Source: Rhynchonema sp. JSB1_4 (lineage: Eukaryota; Nematoda; Chromadorea; Monhysterida; Xyalidae). Taken from it: DNA of 64,000 nucleotides. Under the pieces are notes generated by a model that saw only the letters and a program-made list of their open reading frames with translations, did no database searches and was not told the DNA's origin. The position numbers and the translations under genes are program-made. Positions 24,712 through 36,764 of the stretch are shown piece after piece (position 1 is the stretch's first letter; every line of letters begins with the position of its first letter). The stretch lies in contig JASAMV010005483.1 of assembly GCA_030248065.1 (NCBI GenBank), positions 124,001 through 188,000 on the forward strand, in the 5' to 3' direction.

Positions 24712-27700
24712 ATGTCGCGCGACCCGCATTTGGATCCGAGATTGCGCGTTGAGCCCGGGGAAAGACTGAATCGACACGTTGATCCGATGCTCGGCGGACG
24801 ATTCACGAGCAACTATGAACATCTGGTTGGTTACACTATAGTCAGTCAGTCAAGTCCAACGTGGAAGATGAGAATGAACTTTTTCTGTCACATTCCAGTT
24901 CCAAGGATCTGCGGTGCAAAAACTAAATATCATTGTAGGAACAGTCAATGACTTCTTGGAATGGGTACATGTCGGCTGGCATTTGGACATCTGTCGTTTT
25001 TTCGCTCTTTTCTTGAAACCTTTGCGAACAGCCATTTTATTAGGACATAACTTACCCACGACGTGTGACATTGAGGTAGTGCTTGCTGCACGTTTTCGTG
25101 CAGTTCCGTTACTGGTATACCGTATTTAGCATAAGTACACTTAGTATTTAGAATATTTAGTATAATATGTAGCTGGCTGGTTTCAAGGATTCAGCAGCGA
25201 TTTCTAGTTCACAGAAAAGAAAAACTTGGCCTATTTTCAGGATACAATTTAGCACAGTAACTGAGCTGAGAAAGATAGAATAACTTTTTTTGATTAATCA
25301 GGGTCGGTATGAACAATTTGCCTCATTCATCAAGCAGGATTAAAGTTTGATGCCTTGCTGACGGCCCAGGCTCCCACGTTGGAAGATGAAATAGTGCACT
25401 TTAGTTCTGGACATTTATGTGGGCAACATTTCCACCTTCACCCAAATATAGTGCCCTGGTGGTGACCTCGACCTGTCATAAATTTGACCAATAGCTGACC
25501 ACTTTGATCCGACACTTTTTGACAATCCTAAAGAGTAAAGGTCGTATGGGGTTAACGGCCGCAAGAACGGCCGGCATGCACTTTGTGGTCTGGTCTTCAG
25601 ACCGTCATTTGTCACACATGCGTGTGCGTGAAGAATATTATTGGTGATGTCTTTTGAGAGCTGTGAATTCGAGCTGCGTTACTGTCGTTGTCAGGCCGGT
25701 ATTGAACAAGTGTTACGCCGATCGAGCTTTGGAAGGTTCTCGCACAACAAATACATACAACCGCGATGCTGCAGTTCCATATGCCCTTTATTACACGAGC
25801 ACAAGATTTTTGAGAGTTGCAGGTGAAGAACGTATTCACAATGAACAAGTGGAATGCGCGCACGCCATACGAAATGCCGATGCACCATGAATTGAATGCT
25901 CACGAGGAATTGCTGGCCAACGCGTCACCACAGGTTCGTACAGTCCACACTCGTTATGGGTATATTCGCTATAGAACTACTCAGCATACTTTCTGGAGTG
26001 TCCCGAAAAATTTCAGTAGTTAAACGATTCGTTATAGGTACTCGCTATTCGGCCTCGCACGCAATTTTCGAACGTCCCAAATGCATGTTTTGACATTTTG
26101 CATGGAATTATGATTCGATATAGTATATATATAGTATATTTTTGACCGCAAACCACCACAACAATGGAATAATGTCTGTGCGATACCAGTAAAGTATCCA
26201 TAAGTCCAAGAATGAAATTAAGCTGAAGCACGTGCTATCATGCTTTTGGCCAGTAACCACGAGCAAATTTGACTGAAATGACCTCGAAATGAACAAATCA
26301 TAGCTACAAAATCTCGTTGTGCTATCCTATGTGACTGGCATTTTGGCTCCGCTATGGGCATAAATTTGTTATCAGCATACTTTTCAGGGTGTCCTACTCC
26401 TACATATAACGATCTTGACTGTATGCCCATGACCTTGACTCAGGTTATGTGTCAGTTGTCCACTGGTTCCATTTTCCAATCCACACTGTTTTGTGCGCGT
26501 GTTTCGGCTTCCATTCGTGTCGTCAACTCAAGCCCAATGCCATGTGTGTTTCTCGCACTTATTCAGCGTTGCTTCGGTTGACGACCAGCAGGTGTTATAC
26601 CATACATTGTGTAGGTTGACGACTTCTGGCAAACCAGTTTTTCGACCATGCATTTTGTGCGCATAAAAACAGAAATCGGACAAATTAAAAAAGAAGGTTT
26701 TACCAACATACATAGGTATTGGTCGCACAATGACTAATGGAGAATTTATCCAAAATTCAAAGGACACCATACTTTATGTGACAAAACATTTTCATTGAAA
26801 ATATAAACAAAAAAAAGCGAAGGTTTGACCAACATACATAGGTACAGGTAAGCTGCTGGTCAAGTGTGCTGCAAACGTGGTTATCTGTTGCCACTGTTGC
26901 ATCCTGTGAGCCACCCCCAGGCACAAACTTGCTGCGGTTTGTTGTGCTTCGACTGTTGCTGTGTTCAAGTTGGACAAATAAGTCAGCTACACATCACCTA
27001 GTTGATGGCTCACATAAGTTTGCTAGCACTTCTGCATTGTGCGTGGTAGTTGCGTGCATTGGCCAAAGTGGGCACACACAAGACATAATACTTGAGGACT
27101 CATAAAACTAAACGACGAAGAAAGAGCTAAGCGCACAATGCACAGATGTAATGCGTATATGGGGGCATAATGCGAGATGAGCCCGGCACATTTTACAACT
27201 TTGTTTGCCGTAATGTGTTGCTGTGGAATGAGTGGCTAAAGTAACGATGGACAAAGTGAGCATTGGAACGTTGCGACTAGGACACACAGACTCTTGTTTA
27301 TAATGCAGTGTCCAACGCTACTTTAACCAAATTGACATGTTCCAACAACTACACAGGTTCTGCTTCGTATGGAGAAGTTGGACAACCAGTTGGACTCACT
27401 AGAGGGCGATCGTAACGCATTCACCCCACTTGAGCTCATGTACGAACACGACACGAGTGGCGCGGCGACCGGCGAGTCACGCGTGTCGGGCTCGCGGTAC
27501 GCGGTCTACCAACCGAAACAGTCCTCCGAATACCATCAGGCGTTCAATCGCAGTCGCGCCGACGCTAAGTTTAATTATAAAGTAAGAGATCACGGCATTG
27601 ACCTATCGACCATTCTGCAGAGAAATCTAATCAAAGATGACAGAGACCAGAAGTACTGGCATGTAAGTCCACCACACTCTACGGATCCTACAGAATATAC

Positions 27701-28794
27701 TTCGTGGTGTCGGCGGGTGTACAGTCAAAACTCCGAGTTATGACCCAAAACCTAAAATCTTCATGAGGTCGCCTTGCTAGATCATGGCGGACAAAGAGAG
27801 AAAGTCCGATTGTCCGAAAAAAGGAAAAGGACGTCCGATCCAAAACCAGAATTCCCCTCTTGTCTGCCCAGATGTTGCAAGGTGACCCGAAAGACTTCTA
27901 ATTTTTGTGTCCGAAAACTAGAATTTGGTCTGAATCACTTCATTAAACAACGTGATGTTTGCACACGCAGGTCGGCAGTTCATCGCAACCACCCAGCATC
28001 CCCGGGGGCAAGACGCAATTCGAACGGTCGATCCCGTCACCTGGCGATCGTTATAGAGTCACCGCTGAGAAGAGGGAATGGAAGTACGTGACAGATTTGG
28101 CAGACGTATTGCAGATTTTGTTTAGGCACTAAAGCCCGAAATTCAAGCCCAGTGCACATTCCTAGGTTCGCTCAGTTCGTATGGGTCCGCAGAAAGGGTT
28201 TACAAACCCTTTACGTGTGACACATCTGCCATTCACCACACTCAACAGTTACACAATTGTGTTGGGCAGCTTGGGTCCAAACTCAAGGAATGTTAGGCAA
28301 TACGCAAGGTCATGGTAACATTCGAGTTTGTGAACATGACATGACTCCAGCGTTGGCATCGATCACGAACCTTGGCTTTGAGAATTTTTCATTGATCGTA
28401 TGCATTCGCAAATTTGTAGAACTGAACAGCATAAAGCAGCTTTGTGTGTATTCTTGGGACAACTTTTCCGCTAGTCGAATGTACTCGAAAACCTTCTGAA
28501 TGTGATGAAAATCTGTCCGATGAGCAAGTCCGAGATCAATAATCACTAGACCGAAGTGGTGTTTGACCGATGGCAATTTGCAGAACTCCCGGCAACGCGC
28601 ACAACATGCTGATCGACTATGCATCCGTGCCATCACAGAGTCGTCAGATGTGCACCAGTCGTGACGCGTTTGAAACATCACATTTGCATGGCACCGACTC
28701 GCGCATCATGGGATCCGACTTTGTCGTGCTGTCGCTTCGCAAGGACCCCTGGTTCGATAAGGTCGATAAACTACTCGCTGACGCCAGAAAATGA
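24712..28794 (+). CDS. Unrecognised soluble protein, 284 aa, five exons
   Basis: Exons 24712-24825, 25823-25933, 27357-27662, 27971-28083 and 28584-28794 (TGA) join with matching phases. The protein starts MSRDPHLDPRLRVEPGERLN and ends DPWFDKVDKLLADARK. There is no signal peptide or hydrophobic helix. It is polar, with repeated Ser/Tyr/His stretches (SGSRYAVYQPKQSSEYHQ; SSSQPPSIPGGKTQFERS), and looks like an intrinsically disordered cytoplasmic or nuclear protein. The third exon contains an in-frame 39-nt segment (27582-27620) with perfect GTAAGA and TGCAG ends that may be a mini-intron. I do not recognise the family; clean exon structure is the main evidence that it is a gene. Confidence 0.65.
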
Positions 28795-29715
28795 ACGGAA
28801 ACGTCAGACATGAAATATGACACTCCTTGTCGGTTGCCATATTGTTGTTTTATTGAGTTATTGAGTTTGTCTTTTGTGTTTTATTTTCAAAGTAATACTT
28901 TGACTCATTTTGTGTGTGGCTTTCGTCGTACGAGTACGCTGGTTTCCACAATTTTGTTGATGCCAAAACCACCAAGAGCAAAGGTTGACAGTTTTCATAT
29001 GAGACGTTGTCGCCAACGCCAAGAATTCTGTTTATATGCGGTCAAAAGTAAAGTGCACTTGGTAAAACTGATAAAAATCCCTGCAAATCACACATGCTGC
29101 TTGGTTGCCGGTGTTATTGTTGGATAATACTTGTTTTGCAACATCAGTTCACATTCATGTTGTTGATGGGATATTTGTTACGAAGCAGCCAACACTGTAC
29201 TAAAGCATCACCTATATACGCAACAATATTTGTTACTCATGTCTTTTGCGACATGATCCATTTTTTCACATGATTACAAAAAATTCTTATGGATTAGTCA
29301 TCGTTGTAAAAGTGTGAGGCCACGTCACTGGAGTTTGAAAAAATGTTTGCATTCGGTCAGCGCGGCATTTTTGTGCCACCCTGTACGCAGGCAGATAGAT
29401 GTAAGTTGAGTTTTCGATGGATGGATACACCAAACGAAACAATATGTGTTGGGGCCGAGATCAAGCGCTGCCATGGGTCCGGTCTTGTCTTGGTCGCCTG
29501 CCTTTTGCATGGATGCCACCAGTTTAGCAACTCTGATTATTATTGTTACCGAAGGTGATTACCACTGCAGCTACCCCTGCCCGTAACAACTTCCGCGTTG
29601 GTCAAAATTAGTGTCATCAATCTCGAATTGTCGCTAAAAATGCAAAAAGTCGTGACCAAGTCAAGACAGGATCGGAACTGAACCGGTCACGAAGTTTGAT
29701 ATCGGTCGACATTAC
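28795..29715. other. Intergenic stretch without a supported gene
   Basis: No frame with convincing splice signals. A short open frame at 29343-29558 was considered and not called. Confidence 0.4.
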
Positions 29716-31278
29716 ATGCTGTTTCCAAGTCTGTCTGGTTTCGTAGCTATAGTTTGTGTCAGTGTAATGCCAATATCAGCCATGCACACAACATTCGAGG
29801 TTTGGCTGTGTCTGCTACTGTCATTGTTGTTCGTTCCATCGGTGGACACGTGCTGCACGCAACTGCAACCGCCAGAAGCACAGGTTCGTCAGACAACAAG
29901 TGTTGGCGGCACTGTAGACGATGGGTCACCATCATCGGTCGGTAAATCGACTGAGGAGGGCGCACGTGCAAATACAAATTTGAATTCGAACAATGGAATT
30001 GATGACAGCGGCAATAACGATAACACGTTGAATGCCGATGGACCAAGACGGTCGATGGGCAATCATGCGCCCGGTGATACTGGTGACGATAATGGGCATA
30101 GAACATCCGGTGCAAGGTAGGGGATGGGTAGTGAATGTATATTGTCCATAGATGGTGTGAAGTGAAGCGGGAAAACGGAATGCCATCTATGCATGTGACT
30201 TGACTTGGATCATGACTATGAACGTCTTTAATTTTTTGACACAGTACAGTGTAAGGTGCTCATACATACCTTGACTAACCACGTCACCAAGGTGTTGTGA
30301 GGCATGCACACAAAACGCATAATGGATTATAATCGCGTGTCAAGGAACACACAGGTCAGGCGTTGAATGATTTGGACCCGGTATTTAGTTCCTTCGTGCG
30401 AGTGTGTGTCACACAACCCAGAGTTAGCAATGCAGACGTGTATGTATGCAGATTGCCATAATATTTCCCACCCTCTGGTGTACAGTCGCAATGCGTGCCA
30501 GCCACGTCGCACTGTTTGTCTGTCTGACCGTGTGTGTGTGTGGCTGCAGTCGTGAGTGTCTGCAGGACACCGTCGGAATTTTCACTGATGCACTCGTTAA
30601 GTCGGTGTCAAAAAGTGGTGCCGTCGGCGATCTGCTAGGTGTCGCACGCGGTGGTTCAGATGATGTGATCGATTATGACGAGCCCGGCAACAGTACGTAT
30701 GATGATCCTAACCCCGGCATTGACGGTCAGGGTGACAGTGATGAAAGCCGGTGCGTCACAGGTGCCCGATGGACAAATATTCAAAAGAGGAAAAATTTCC
30801 AAATAGGACGCCACACCACAACTCATGCATGTTGAAATGTTTCAGACAAGTTCACACTCTGAGCGGCGACGGCGAGGCAGATGGATCAGGGGTTAGTGAT
30901 GATGACCGGCCAGAGGCCAACGGTCAGTCACGACCGACCAGCAGGAACAAGGGCCAATCTGGTGCTGTGGTTCGTGGTCCCGTCTGGCGACAATCTCAGT
31001 CATTCCGTAACCGCTCACAGACAAGCGTCAACCAAGCGCAATGCAATCGACCCTTCAAAATCAAAACGAAGAGCGAGGGGCGCAACAAGGCTGGACTCGA
31101 ATATGGTTGGTCACAATACGTGACAATAAGGCGCACGCTGGAACGGTCTTTCAAACTTTTTGCAGCTTTCAAATACATCTTGAAACATCCGTTGGCATCA
31201 AGTGTGCTCAACACCAAGCGCATCAAATCGTGCTCAAAGAAAGTCACTTGCGGTTGGTTGATCCCGTGGCTGGACTAA
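29716..31278 (+). CDS. Low-complexity acidic/basic secreted protein, two possible signal-peptide starts
   Basis: Exons 29716-30116, 30550-30750 and 30846-31278 (TAA) join in frame. The first holds a signal-peptide-like start at 29782 (MHTTFEVWLCLLLSLLFVPS, then VDTCCTQ); upstream ATGs at 29716 and 29767 are in frame. The second exon can instead be read from ATG 30491 as MRASHVALFVCLTVCVCGCS, itself a good signal peptide with the same downstream frame. The mature part is rich in Gly, Asp, Ser and Asn (GIDDSGNNDNTLNADGP; DGEADGSGVSDDD) and becomes basic at the C-terminus. No domain recognised. The donor at 30117 (gtaggg) is weak, so two overlapping small secreted genes are also possible. Confidence 0.55.
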
Positions 31279-31324
31279 TGTGGTGATCTAGGGCTGCCAG
31301 AGCAATAGTGGTCTGTCTAACATA

Positions 31325-31527
31325 CAGTACCGGGTGCAATTCTAGGCTGAAAGTTGAAGTCGCGTGCACGCGCGTGCGAAACAGTGCAAAGTATAGGCAA
31401 AAGTCGAAGTAACTTCGCGTGCACGCACGTGCACGCGAAGTTTTGCGCGTGCGCTGCCTATGTTTTAGCACTAGGAAGTCGCGTGCACGCGACTTCAACT
31501 TTCAGCCTAGAATTGCACCCGGAACTG
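31325..31527. mobile_element. Palindromic element with GCGTGCACGC words
   Basis: The left end CAGTACCGGGTGCAATTC and right end GAATTGCACCCGGAACTG are inverted copies. The match continues through CTAGGCTGAAAGTTGAAGTC, so the arms are about 50 bp. The centre is full of GCGTGCACGC words that are themselves palindromic. No 8-bp target duplication is visible. It lies just after the stop at 31278. Confidence 0.7.
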
Positions 31528-32881
31528 TACCGGTAAATAGGCACGCACGACACCAAGTTGACATTGGCAACCTCTGTATACCGTGTGCAAGTGACGGATC
31601 CAGCTTTCAGCCAGAGGCGAGAGGCAAACCGAGGATCCGTTAGTGGCTGATACAAGAAACAGTCAAAAGAACGACATGCAGGTTTGTATCAATGCGGTTC
31701 GAGCGGCACGACGGGCGAGCAAGCAGTGCGTGCAGCGTGCTATGCATTGTGCAAACAACGGACATGTGCAGCGAACAGACTGAGTTGCGAAGCGATCGGG
31801 ACGCGACAATTCAAATGCAATTGTGATAACAAGTTGGTGCTGCACTGTAGGTTTTTGTGAAACATCACGGGTGTAAAATATGACACTGAGCCTCTTTGTA
31901 GATGCGCGTCAATGACAGTAACGCTGAGCCCTCAAGGTTTATTCGCACTGCTGCCCGCTTGGAACGCGCATTGTCCGTGAGACTGCAACATCTCAACCAG
32001 TGGCTGGTCATCCGAAACTCAAACAGTTATTGGCTATCAGATTCGAATTTCATTTTGTACTTCAGTCAGATATGCAAAGAATTTCATGGGGTTTCACTTT
32101 CAATGACCATAAGATTTGTAACTCGTAAGCAATCACCAAACCGGCACACAGCTGAATAACACGACATAGTTCACGAAACAAAAACAGACTAGACAGCTTC
32201 ATTAATCTCAATGGTTTAATAAAAGAAAACCAACCAAGCTAAGTGTAACCTATTTGATCCATAAACTAACACAAATGCTGCACTAACCAGAACTTTCAAC
32301 AAAAACAACGAAACAGGAAAAGAGCAATAATTGAAAAAATATTCAACAACATCAAAATGCCCGCATCATGCATCATGTTATAGCCGGGGAGACTTGAACA
32401 CCTAGAAATCTGCCAAAATATGAACGCACCCAGGATCGGAATGAACATCAAAAGAAAAACAAAATGCTTGATGAATAGTACCGAAGAGTAAGTAAGAACT
32501 TTGGAAAATGGACGAAACATGAACAAACTAACAGACGGACGCACAACACTGTACAGAAGAATACAGCAACTTACAGTAGGGCGGATGATTGGTTCGGTGT
32601 GTGCGTGTGTGTAATACAAACGATGAGAGAGACCAACCGAATCGATCACCAACGTTGTTGACCGACGTTAGATAACAAACAAAAGAGAAAAGGCCGTCAA
32701 ATTGATTAGAAAAATACGAACACCCGTGTTGACTTCACAGTTTCATTGGTTCTCACGCTCTTCATTTCTTCGACAACAACTGAAAAACACGGATACTTTT
32801 GCGTATAGATGCAAAAAACAAGTGAAACAGGTGTGCAATGGAAAATCTGACCGCAACTTCGTTGGTTGAACGCACGTTTCA
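31528..32881. other. Intergenic stretch between convergent genes
   Basis: No supported gene. A hydrophobic frame on the minus strand at 32296-32652 lies beyond the stop of the minus gene and has no splice context. Confidence 0.4.
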
Positions 32882-34525
32882 TCAGCTATCTATCAATATC
32901 TGGAATGAGAAGCAAAGTACGTCGACAACTAGCAGCCAGCTCACCTTCAACATTGCATCCTCGATGGTGTGTGTGCAGTGGATGGAATCAGCGAACGACA
33001 CACACATTTGGCTGAGTGTCTTCAATCGGTCGCGGTCCATCATCTCCATCAGATCAGCCGGCTCCGTGTCGCGCGCATGTGCCTCCACGGCTGCAGTCAT
33101 CAGGCAATCATAGCATGTTCAATACTTGTCATGTGACCATCAATGTGGTAAAACGCTAGCGTATGACACCCGGCCTGCCAATTGGTGCGGTGTTGTTACT
33201 TATAGTGAAAACAAAGTACGTAGCGGGACGCACTCATGGCGCCACAAGGTGTGGACTGCGCCACATCAATATCAAACGTGGTGATGGATAGGATCAGACC
33301 TGTTTTGACCGTGCGATTTTGTGGACTACGGATAATTAGCTATTTAAGCAAGCGGCCCCATTCGAGAACCAAATGTGCGCAACATGCGAGCCCCAAGTGT
33401 CCAGCCAGCCACACCTGTCCTGACCAAGGGCGCATGCACCAGATTGAATCCGGACGCGATCGTCGATCGGACCACTTTCGATGACGATCCGATGTGTGCG
33501 GCGTACTGTTCAGCTTCGTCGACAGCCAGCAGCAACGCACCGATCATCTTGTATCGCGTCAATACCGACACTTGCGCGTCCATCGCGTTGTCTGCAGTAC
33601 ATTCACAGTTGGGGCAACGTTTGGTGGCACACACACGCCCATCTGGGATCGGCCAACACCGCTCTTGCCTTGGCCACTTGAGTTTTGGCATGAAGGATAA
33701 TCCAGAATTTACTAATGGCACTGTTGTCGACCAGCGTAGAAACTGGTATAATACAGTGCCATCAACGGTAAACGCCGAAATATCGCACAAATATTGTCGA
33801 AAAATGTCACGGACTGAGATAAGAACGAGTCGGTCAACAAGCTGCTGACCAACCACCGGGCAAGTGAGTGGGACCAACCGGTGTGGTAGATGTCGTGACA
33901 AACGTGTTGCAACAGCGGCTTCAACGAATGATAGAGTGCTCGGGAGCCAGATGAGTACACGGTCAGGTTGACGTGTTTGAGTTGTGTGGCAAGGTGCAGG
34001 TAGGAAATATGGTGTGTTTGCAGATGCTGCAAGATAAATAAATTCGGTTGTGCCATGCGCCATCGTGGGTGCGTGGGCCACCCGGACAGAATACCGAAAA
34101 GTTGGCCAAAACATATGCTTTGCTAATCACTAACGTTTCAGTGTCGTGCAAGACGTACCTTCACATTCTCCTGCACTTCGCGTGGATCGCAATACCCGAT
34201 ATGCACCACACCCATGCCAACATCACTGCCGTGTTTATTGCGACAGGTCGTCATCCATTTGTTCATAAACTCGTCGTTCAAAATGTGCTCCTGTAAGAGG
34301 CAACAACAGGTTATCGTTGGATGTGCTGGAGAAAATCAAAGCGACGCAAAACAGCAGACAACACCAGCAGCAGCAACGGTCCAGACAACCAACCATGTAG
34401 TTCTGCCCGAAAATATCATCCTTGAATTCACTGGGTCGATTGAAAAACAACACCGGACATTCGAATACGTCCGTCTTTGAGCCGATCGCCGTGAGTTGCA
34501 GCGAACGTACGATCGGGTTGAGGCA
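32882..34525 (-). CDS. C-terminal exons of an unrecognised conserved-looking protein
   Basis: Reading the minus strand, exons 34525-34394, 34290-34159, 34026-33879, 33591-33415, 33299-33234, 33090-32945 and 32899-32882 join with perfect phases to 272 residues ending ILIDS plus stop. Landmarks: CLNPIVRSLQLTAIGSKTDV, FECPVLFFNRPSEFKDD, DVGMGVVHIGYCDPREVQ, LKHVNLTVYSSGSRALYHSL, NLVHAPLVRTGLILSITTF and the acidic end DTEPADLMEMMDRDRL. The long regular alpha/beta-like sequence and clean junctions argue for a real, probably conserved protein, but I cannot name the family. The start is missing here. The 34525 exon begins in phase 0 and could follow the exon ending DQ at 41545 through a GC-AG intron. 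The 18-nt last exon is unusual; read-through to the same stop is the alternative. Confidence 0.7.
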
Positions 34526-34930
34526 CTGCAACACAACCGAATGGATTGAGAGATAATTTTACGCAATGCTGAAGTGTGCAGAAAAGAAATGGTTGCAAAC
34601 TTGAGGATTTCAATGCATCGCTGTCGGTTGTCAAAATCGGCACATTTTATTACATACTGTACATAGCGGTCGGTTTTATCTTGTTTCGAACCTTTGGCGC
34701 GTTTCGCTGAATTATCTGGTATTTACTGAATTCAGTTGGAGGCACATGCATTTTAACTCATGGAGCACAAGCACCTTGGAGCAGTGTGCACCTGTGCAGC
34801 GCCAGTGGAAACCACAGTATGACAACCAATCGATGTTTCAGTTGTGTGCAGTAAGTTTTCTGGAACGGCGTGTTTTCTGTTTTCTGGATCTGGCAGGTTT
34901 CCGTTCCGTTTTTCACTTTCAGTTTCACTC

Positions 34931-35231
34931 CGTCCAGAGATTTAGGATCGGGCGACCCGGCCCGGTCCGAGCCAAAGGTCGGCCCGGCCCGATTTTATGT
35001 CAAGGCAAAAATGGTCAGAAAAAGCCAACATTTCCAAAAAATTTCTCGGGCGGGGAAGCATGTTTATCTGTTTGTGGTGATTCGTCGCTGTTAACCGGGT
35101 CCATTTGGGTAATTCGGGCCGGGTCGGGCCGGCAAGTCCGGCCTGGCCCGGCCCTAACCTCCAAATCTCCGGCCTGGCCGGCCCGAGCCAAAAGTCCAAA
35201 ATCCCGGCCCCGGCCCGATCCTAAAGCTCTG
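34931..35231. mobile_element. hAT-type MITE with GGCCCGG words
   Basis: Perfect 8-bp target duplication TTTCACTC at 34923-34930 and 35232-35239. Inverted ends contain CAGAGATTTAGGATCGGG and CCCGATCCTAAAGCTCTG. The interior is an array of GGCCCGG/CCGGGCC words around an AT-rich core. Related fragments lie at about 36510-36590, 49230-49490 and 52630-52700. Confidence 0.85.
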
Positions 35232-35239
35232 TTTCACTC

Positions 35240-35990
35240 ACTGAAGCGGGGTCATTTTGGTGGGGGTCAATTAATGGGGTTCTATTTTTCATTTGGCCCC
35301 CGATGAAAAAATCACTTTTAATAATGCCCCTAAAATGGCCTGTTTGGGGGATTTTTTACCTTTGACAACGTCAATCAGTGTAGTTCCTGGCGGGGAGGGG
35401 GGTCCCCCTCGGGTACGCTATCTCCCCCTCGTGGTACCCTACCCTCATCTCTCCCTCCGGGTCCGGGCACACTATCTCCCCAATTTTTTGCCTAAAACAG
35501 GTATTTTTAGGCCCAAAATGGGCATTTTTAGCGCTAAAATGTGTGATTTTTGGGTCAATGTGCTCAAAAGTCGCCAAAATACCCTTTTATGAAGAATTTT
35601 TTCCAAAAGGGGCAAAAATAGGTCAAATTTTCAAGCTCAAAAAGTGATTTTTCCTGAATTTGGGTCTCCCCCCTCGGGGTTACACTGTCTCCTGCTCCGA
35701 AAAAAACTGGGTGGGGGCGGGGGGGGGGTCCGCTATCCACCTCCGGACCAACTACACTGACGTCAATTATGCTTAAGAAGCCGCATTCTGCTCTATACGC
35801 AAGCTTAAACAACGTTTGACAGAGCAACACAGTCTTACCATACCACCAATCGGTGGTACGGTGAAGCGGTGAAGGTTGGGGGTGGGGTTCTATTAATGGG
35901 AGAGGTCAATTAATGGGTGGTTCTATTTTTTATTTCGAGCCATTTGGGTGGGGTTCAATTAATGGGGGTTCTATTTCCGACAATACGGCA
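35240..35990. mobile_element. Element of the TATTGTCGG family, carrying a nested insertion
   Basis: Words GGTCAATTAATGGGG and GTTCTATTTTTCATTT occur on both sides of the insertion at 35376-35759. The right end reads CTATTTCCGACAATACGG, the inverted copy of CCGTATTGTCGGAAATAG seen at 55259 and 56355. The left end is missing, so the copy is truncated. The region 35770-35860 (AAGCTTAAACAACGTTTGAC) also occurs near 48850, 56120 and 56540. Confidence 0.6.
35376..35759. mobile_element. hAT-type MITE (CAGTGTAGTTCC family) with exact target duplication
   Basis: 384 bp, starting CAGTGTAGTTCCTGG and ending GGACCAACTACACTG. Both sides have the 8-bp repeat ACGTCAAT (35368-35375 and 35760-35767). Interior words CTATCTCCCC flank a core AAAATGGGCATTTTTAG. 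It is inserted in another repeat. Confidence 0.92.
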
Positions 35991-35998
35991 CTTCATAG

Positions 35999-36376
35999 CG
36001 TGTAGTTCCTGGGGGGAGGGAGGTCCCCCTCGGGAACGTCTGTTCCCCCTCCATGGTACGCCTGCCCCACTGTTCCCCCTCCGGGTACGTCTGCTCCCCA
36101 AATTTTTGCCTAAAATCGGCATTTTTAGGCCCAAATGGGCATTTTTAGGCATAAAATGAGTGATTTTTAGGTCAATGTCGTCAAAAATCGCCAAAATACC
36201 CTTTTTATTGAGATTTTTTCCAAAAAGGGGCAAGAATGAGCTAACTTTTCGACCTCAAAAAATGACTTTTCTCCAAATTTGGGTCCTACGCCCCCTTCCC
36301 CCCAGGTGGGTATTCTGTTCCCCCTCCGAAAAAAGGGGGTACCGCCTGTTCCCCCTCCGGACCAGGAACTACACTG
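35999..36376. mobile_element. Second CAGTGTAGTTCC-family MITE
   Basis: Starts CGTGTAGTTCCTGG and ends CCAGGAACTACACTG. Flanks CTTCATAG (35991-35998) and CTGCATAG (36377-36384) differ at one base. Words TGTTCCCCCTCCG and TCTGTTCCCCCTCC are repeated on both sides of a core shared with the 35376 copy, while the word differs. Confidence 0.85.
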
Positions 36377-36499
36377 CTGCATAGTAAAATTAGAGATTTC
36401 CCAACAAGACACGCCGCGCGGGACACGATGGAGGAACTGGGAAATACCAAGGCAAAGACAACCTAAAACTCCCGAAATCGTTTATTTGGATTTGCTTGA

Positions 36500-36700
36500 G
36501 GTCTCAATCGGTCCAGGTAGGCCGACCCGGCCAACTTTAAAATTTTCGGCCAGGCCCGGAGGTTCGGCCCGACCAATCTTGTCAAAAATCGCCAAAATAC
36601 CCTTTTTTGGAAACTTTTTTCCAAAAGGGCAAACATTGGTCAAAATTTTCACCTCAAAAAGTGACTTTCCTGAACTTGAGTCTTCTCCTTTCGGGGTACA
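36500..36700. repeat. Fragments of GGCC-word and TTTTTCC-core repeats upstream of the LRR gene
   Basis: GGCCGACCCGGCC and GGCCAGGCCCGG words are followed by the core CGCCAAAATACCCTTTTTT also seen at 35572, 36190 and 48460. No inverted ends could be paired. It directly precedes the start region of the LRR gene. Confidence 0.5.
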
Positions 36701-36764
36701 CTATCGGGCTGTTTGTTTGGTCGGTACTCCCCCAGCTCGTTTCATTCTCAGAAATTTCTCGCAG

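Noticed and set aside
32296..32652. Hydrophobic minus-strand frame of 118 codons
   Set aside because: Lies beyond the stop of the minus gene, has no matching acceptor or donor and no recognisable pattern.
33344..34114. 256-codon minus-strand frame
   Set aside because: It crosses good donors and acceptors and switches frame relative to the spliced exons 33415-33591 and 33879-34026; only parts of it are coding.
36279..36764. Extension of the LRR protein upstream of its ATG
   Set aside because: The open frame runs through transposon sequence; the signal peptide begins at 36765 directly after an acceptor-like tract.
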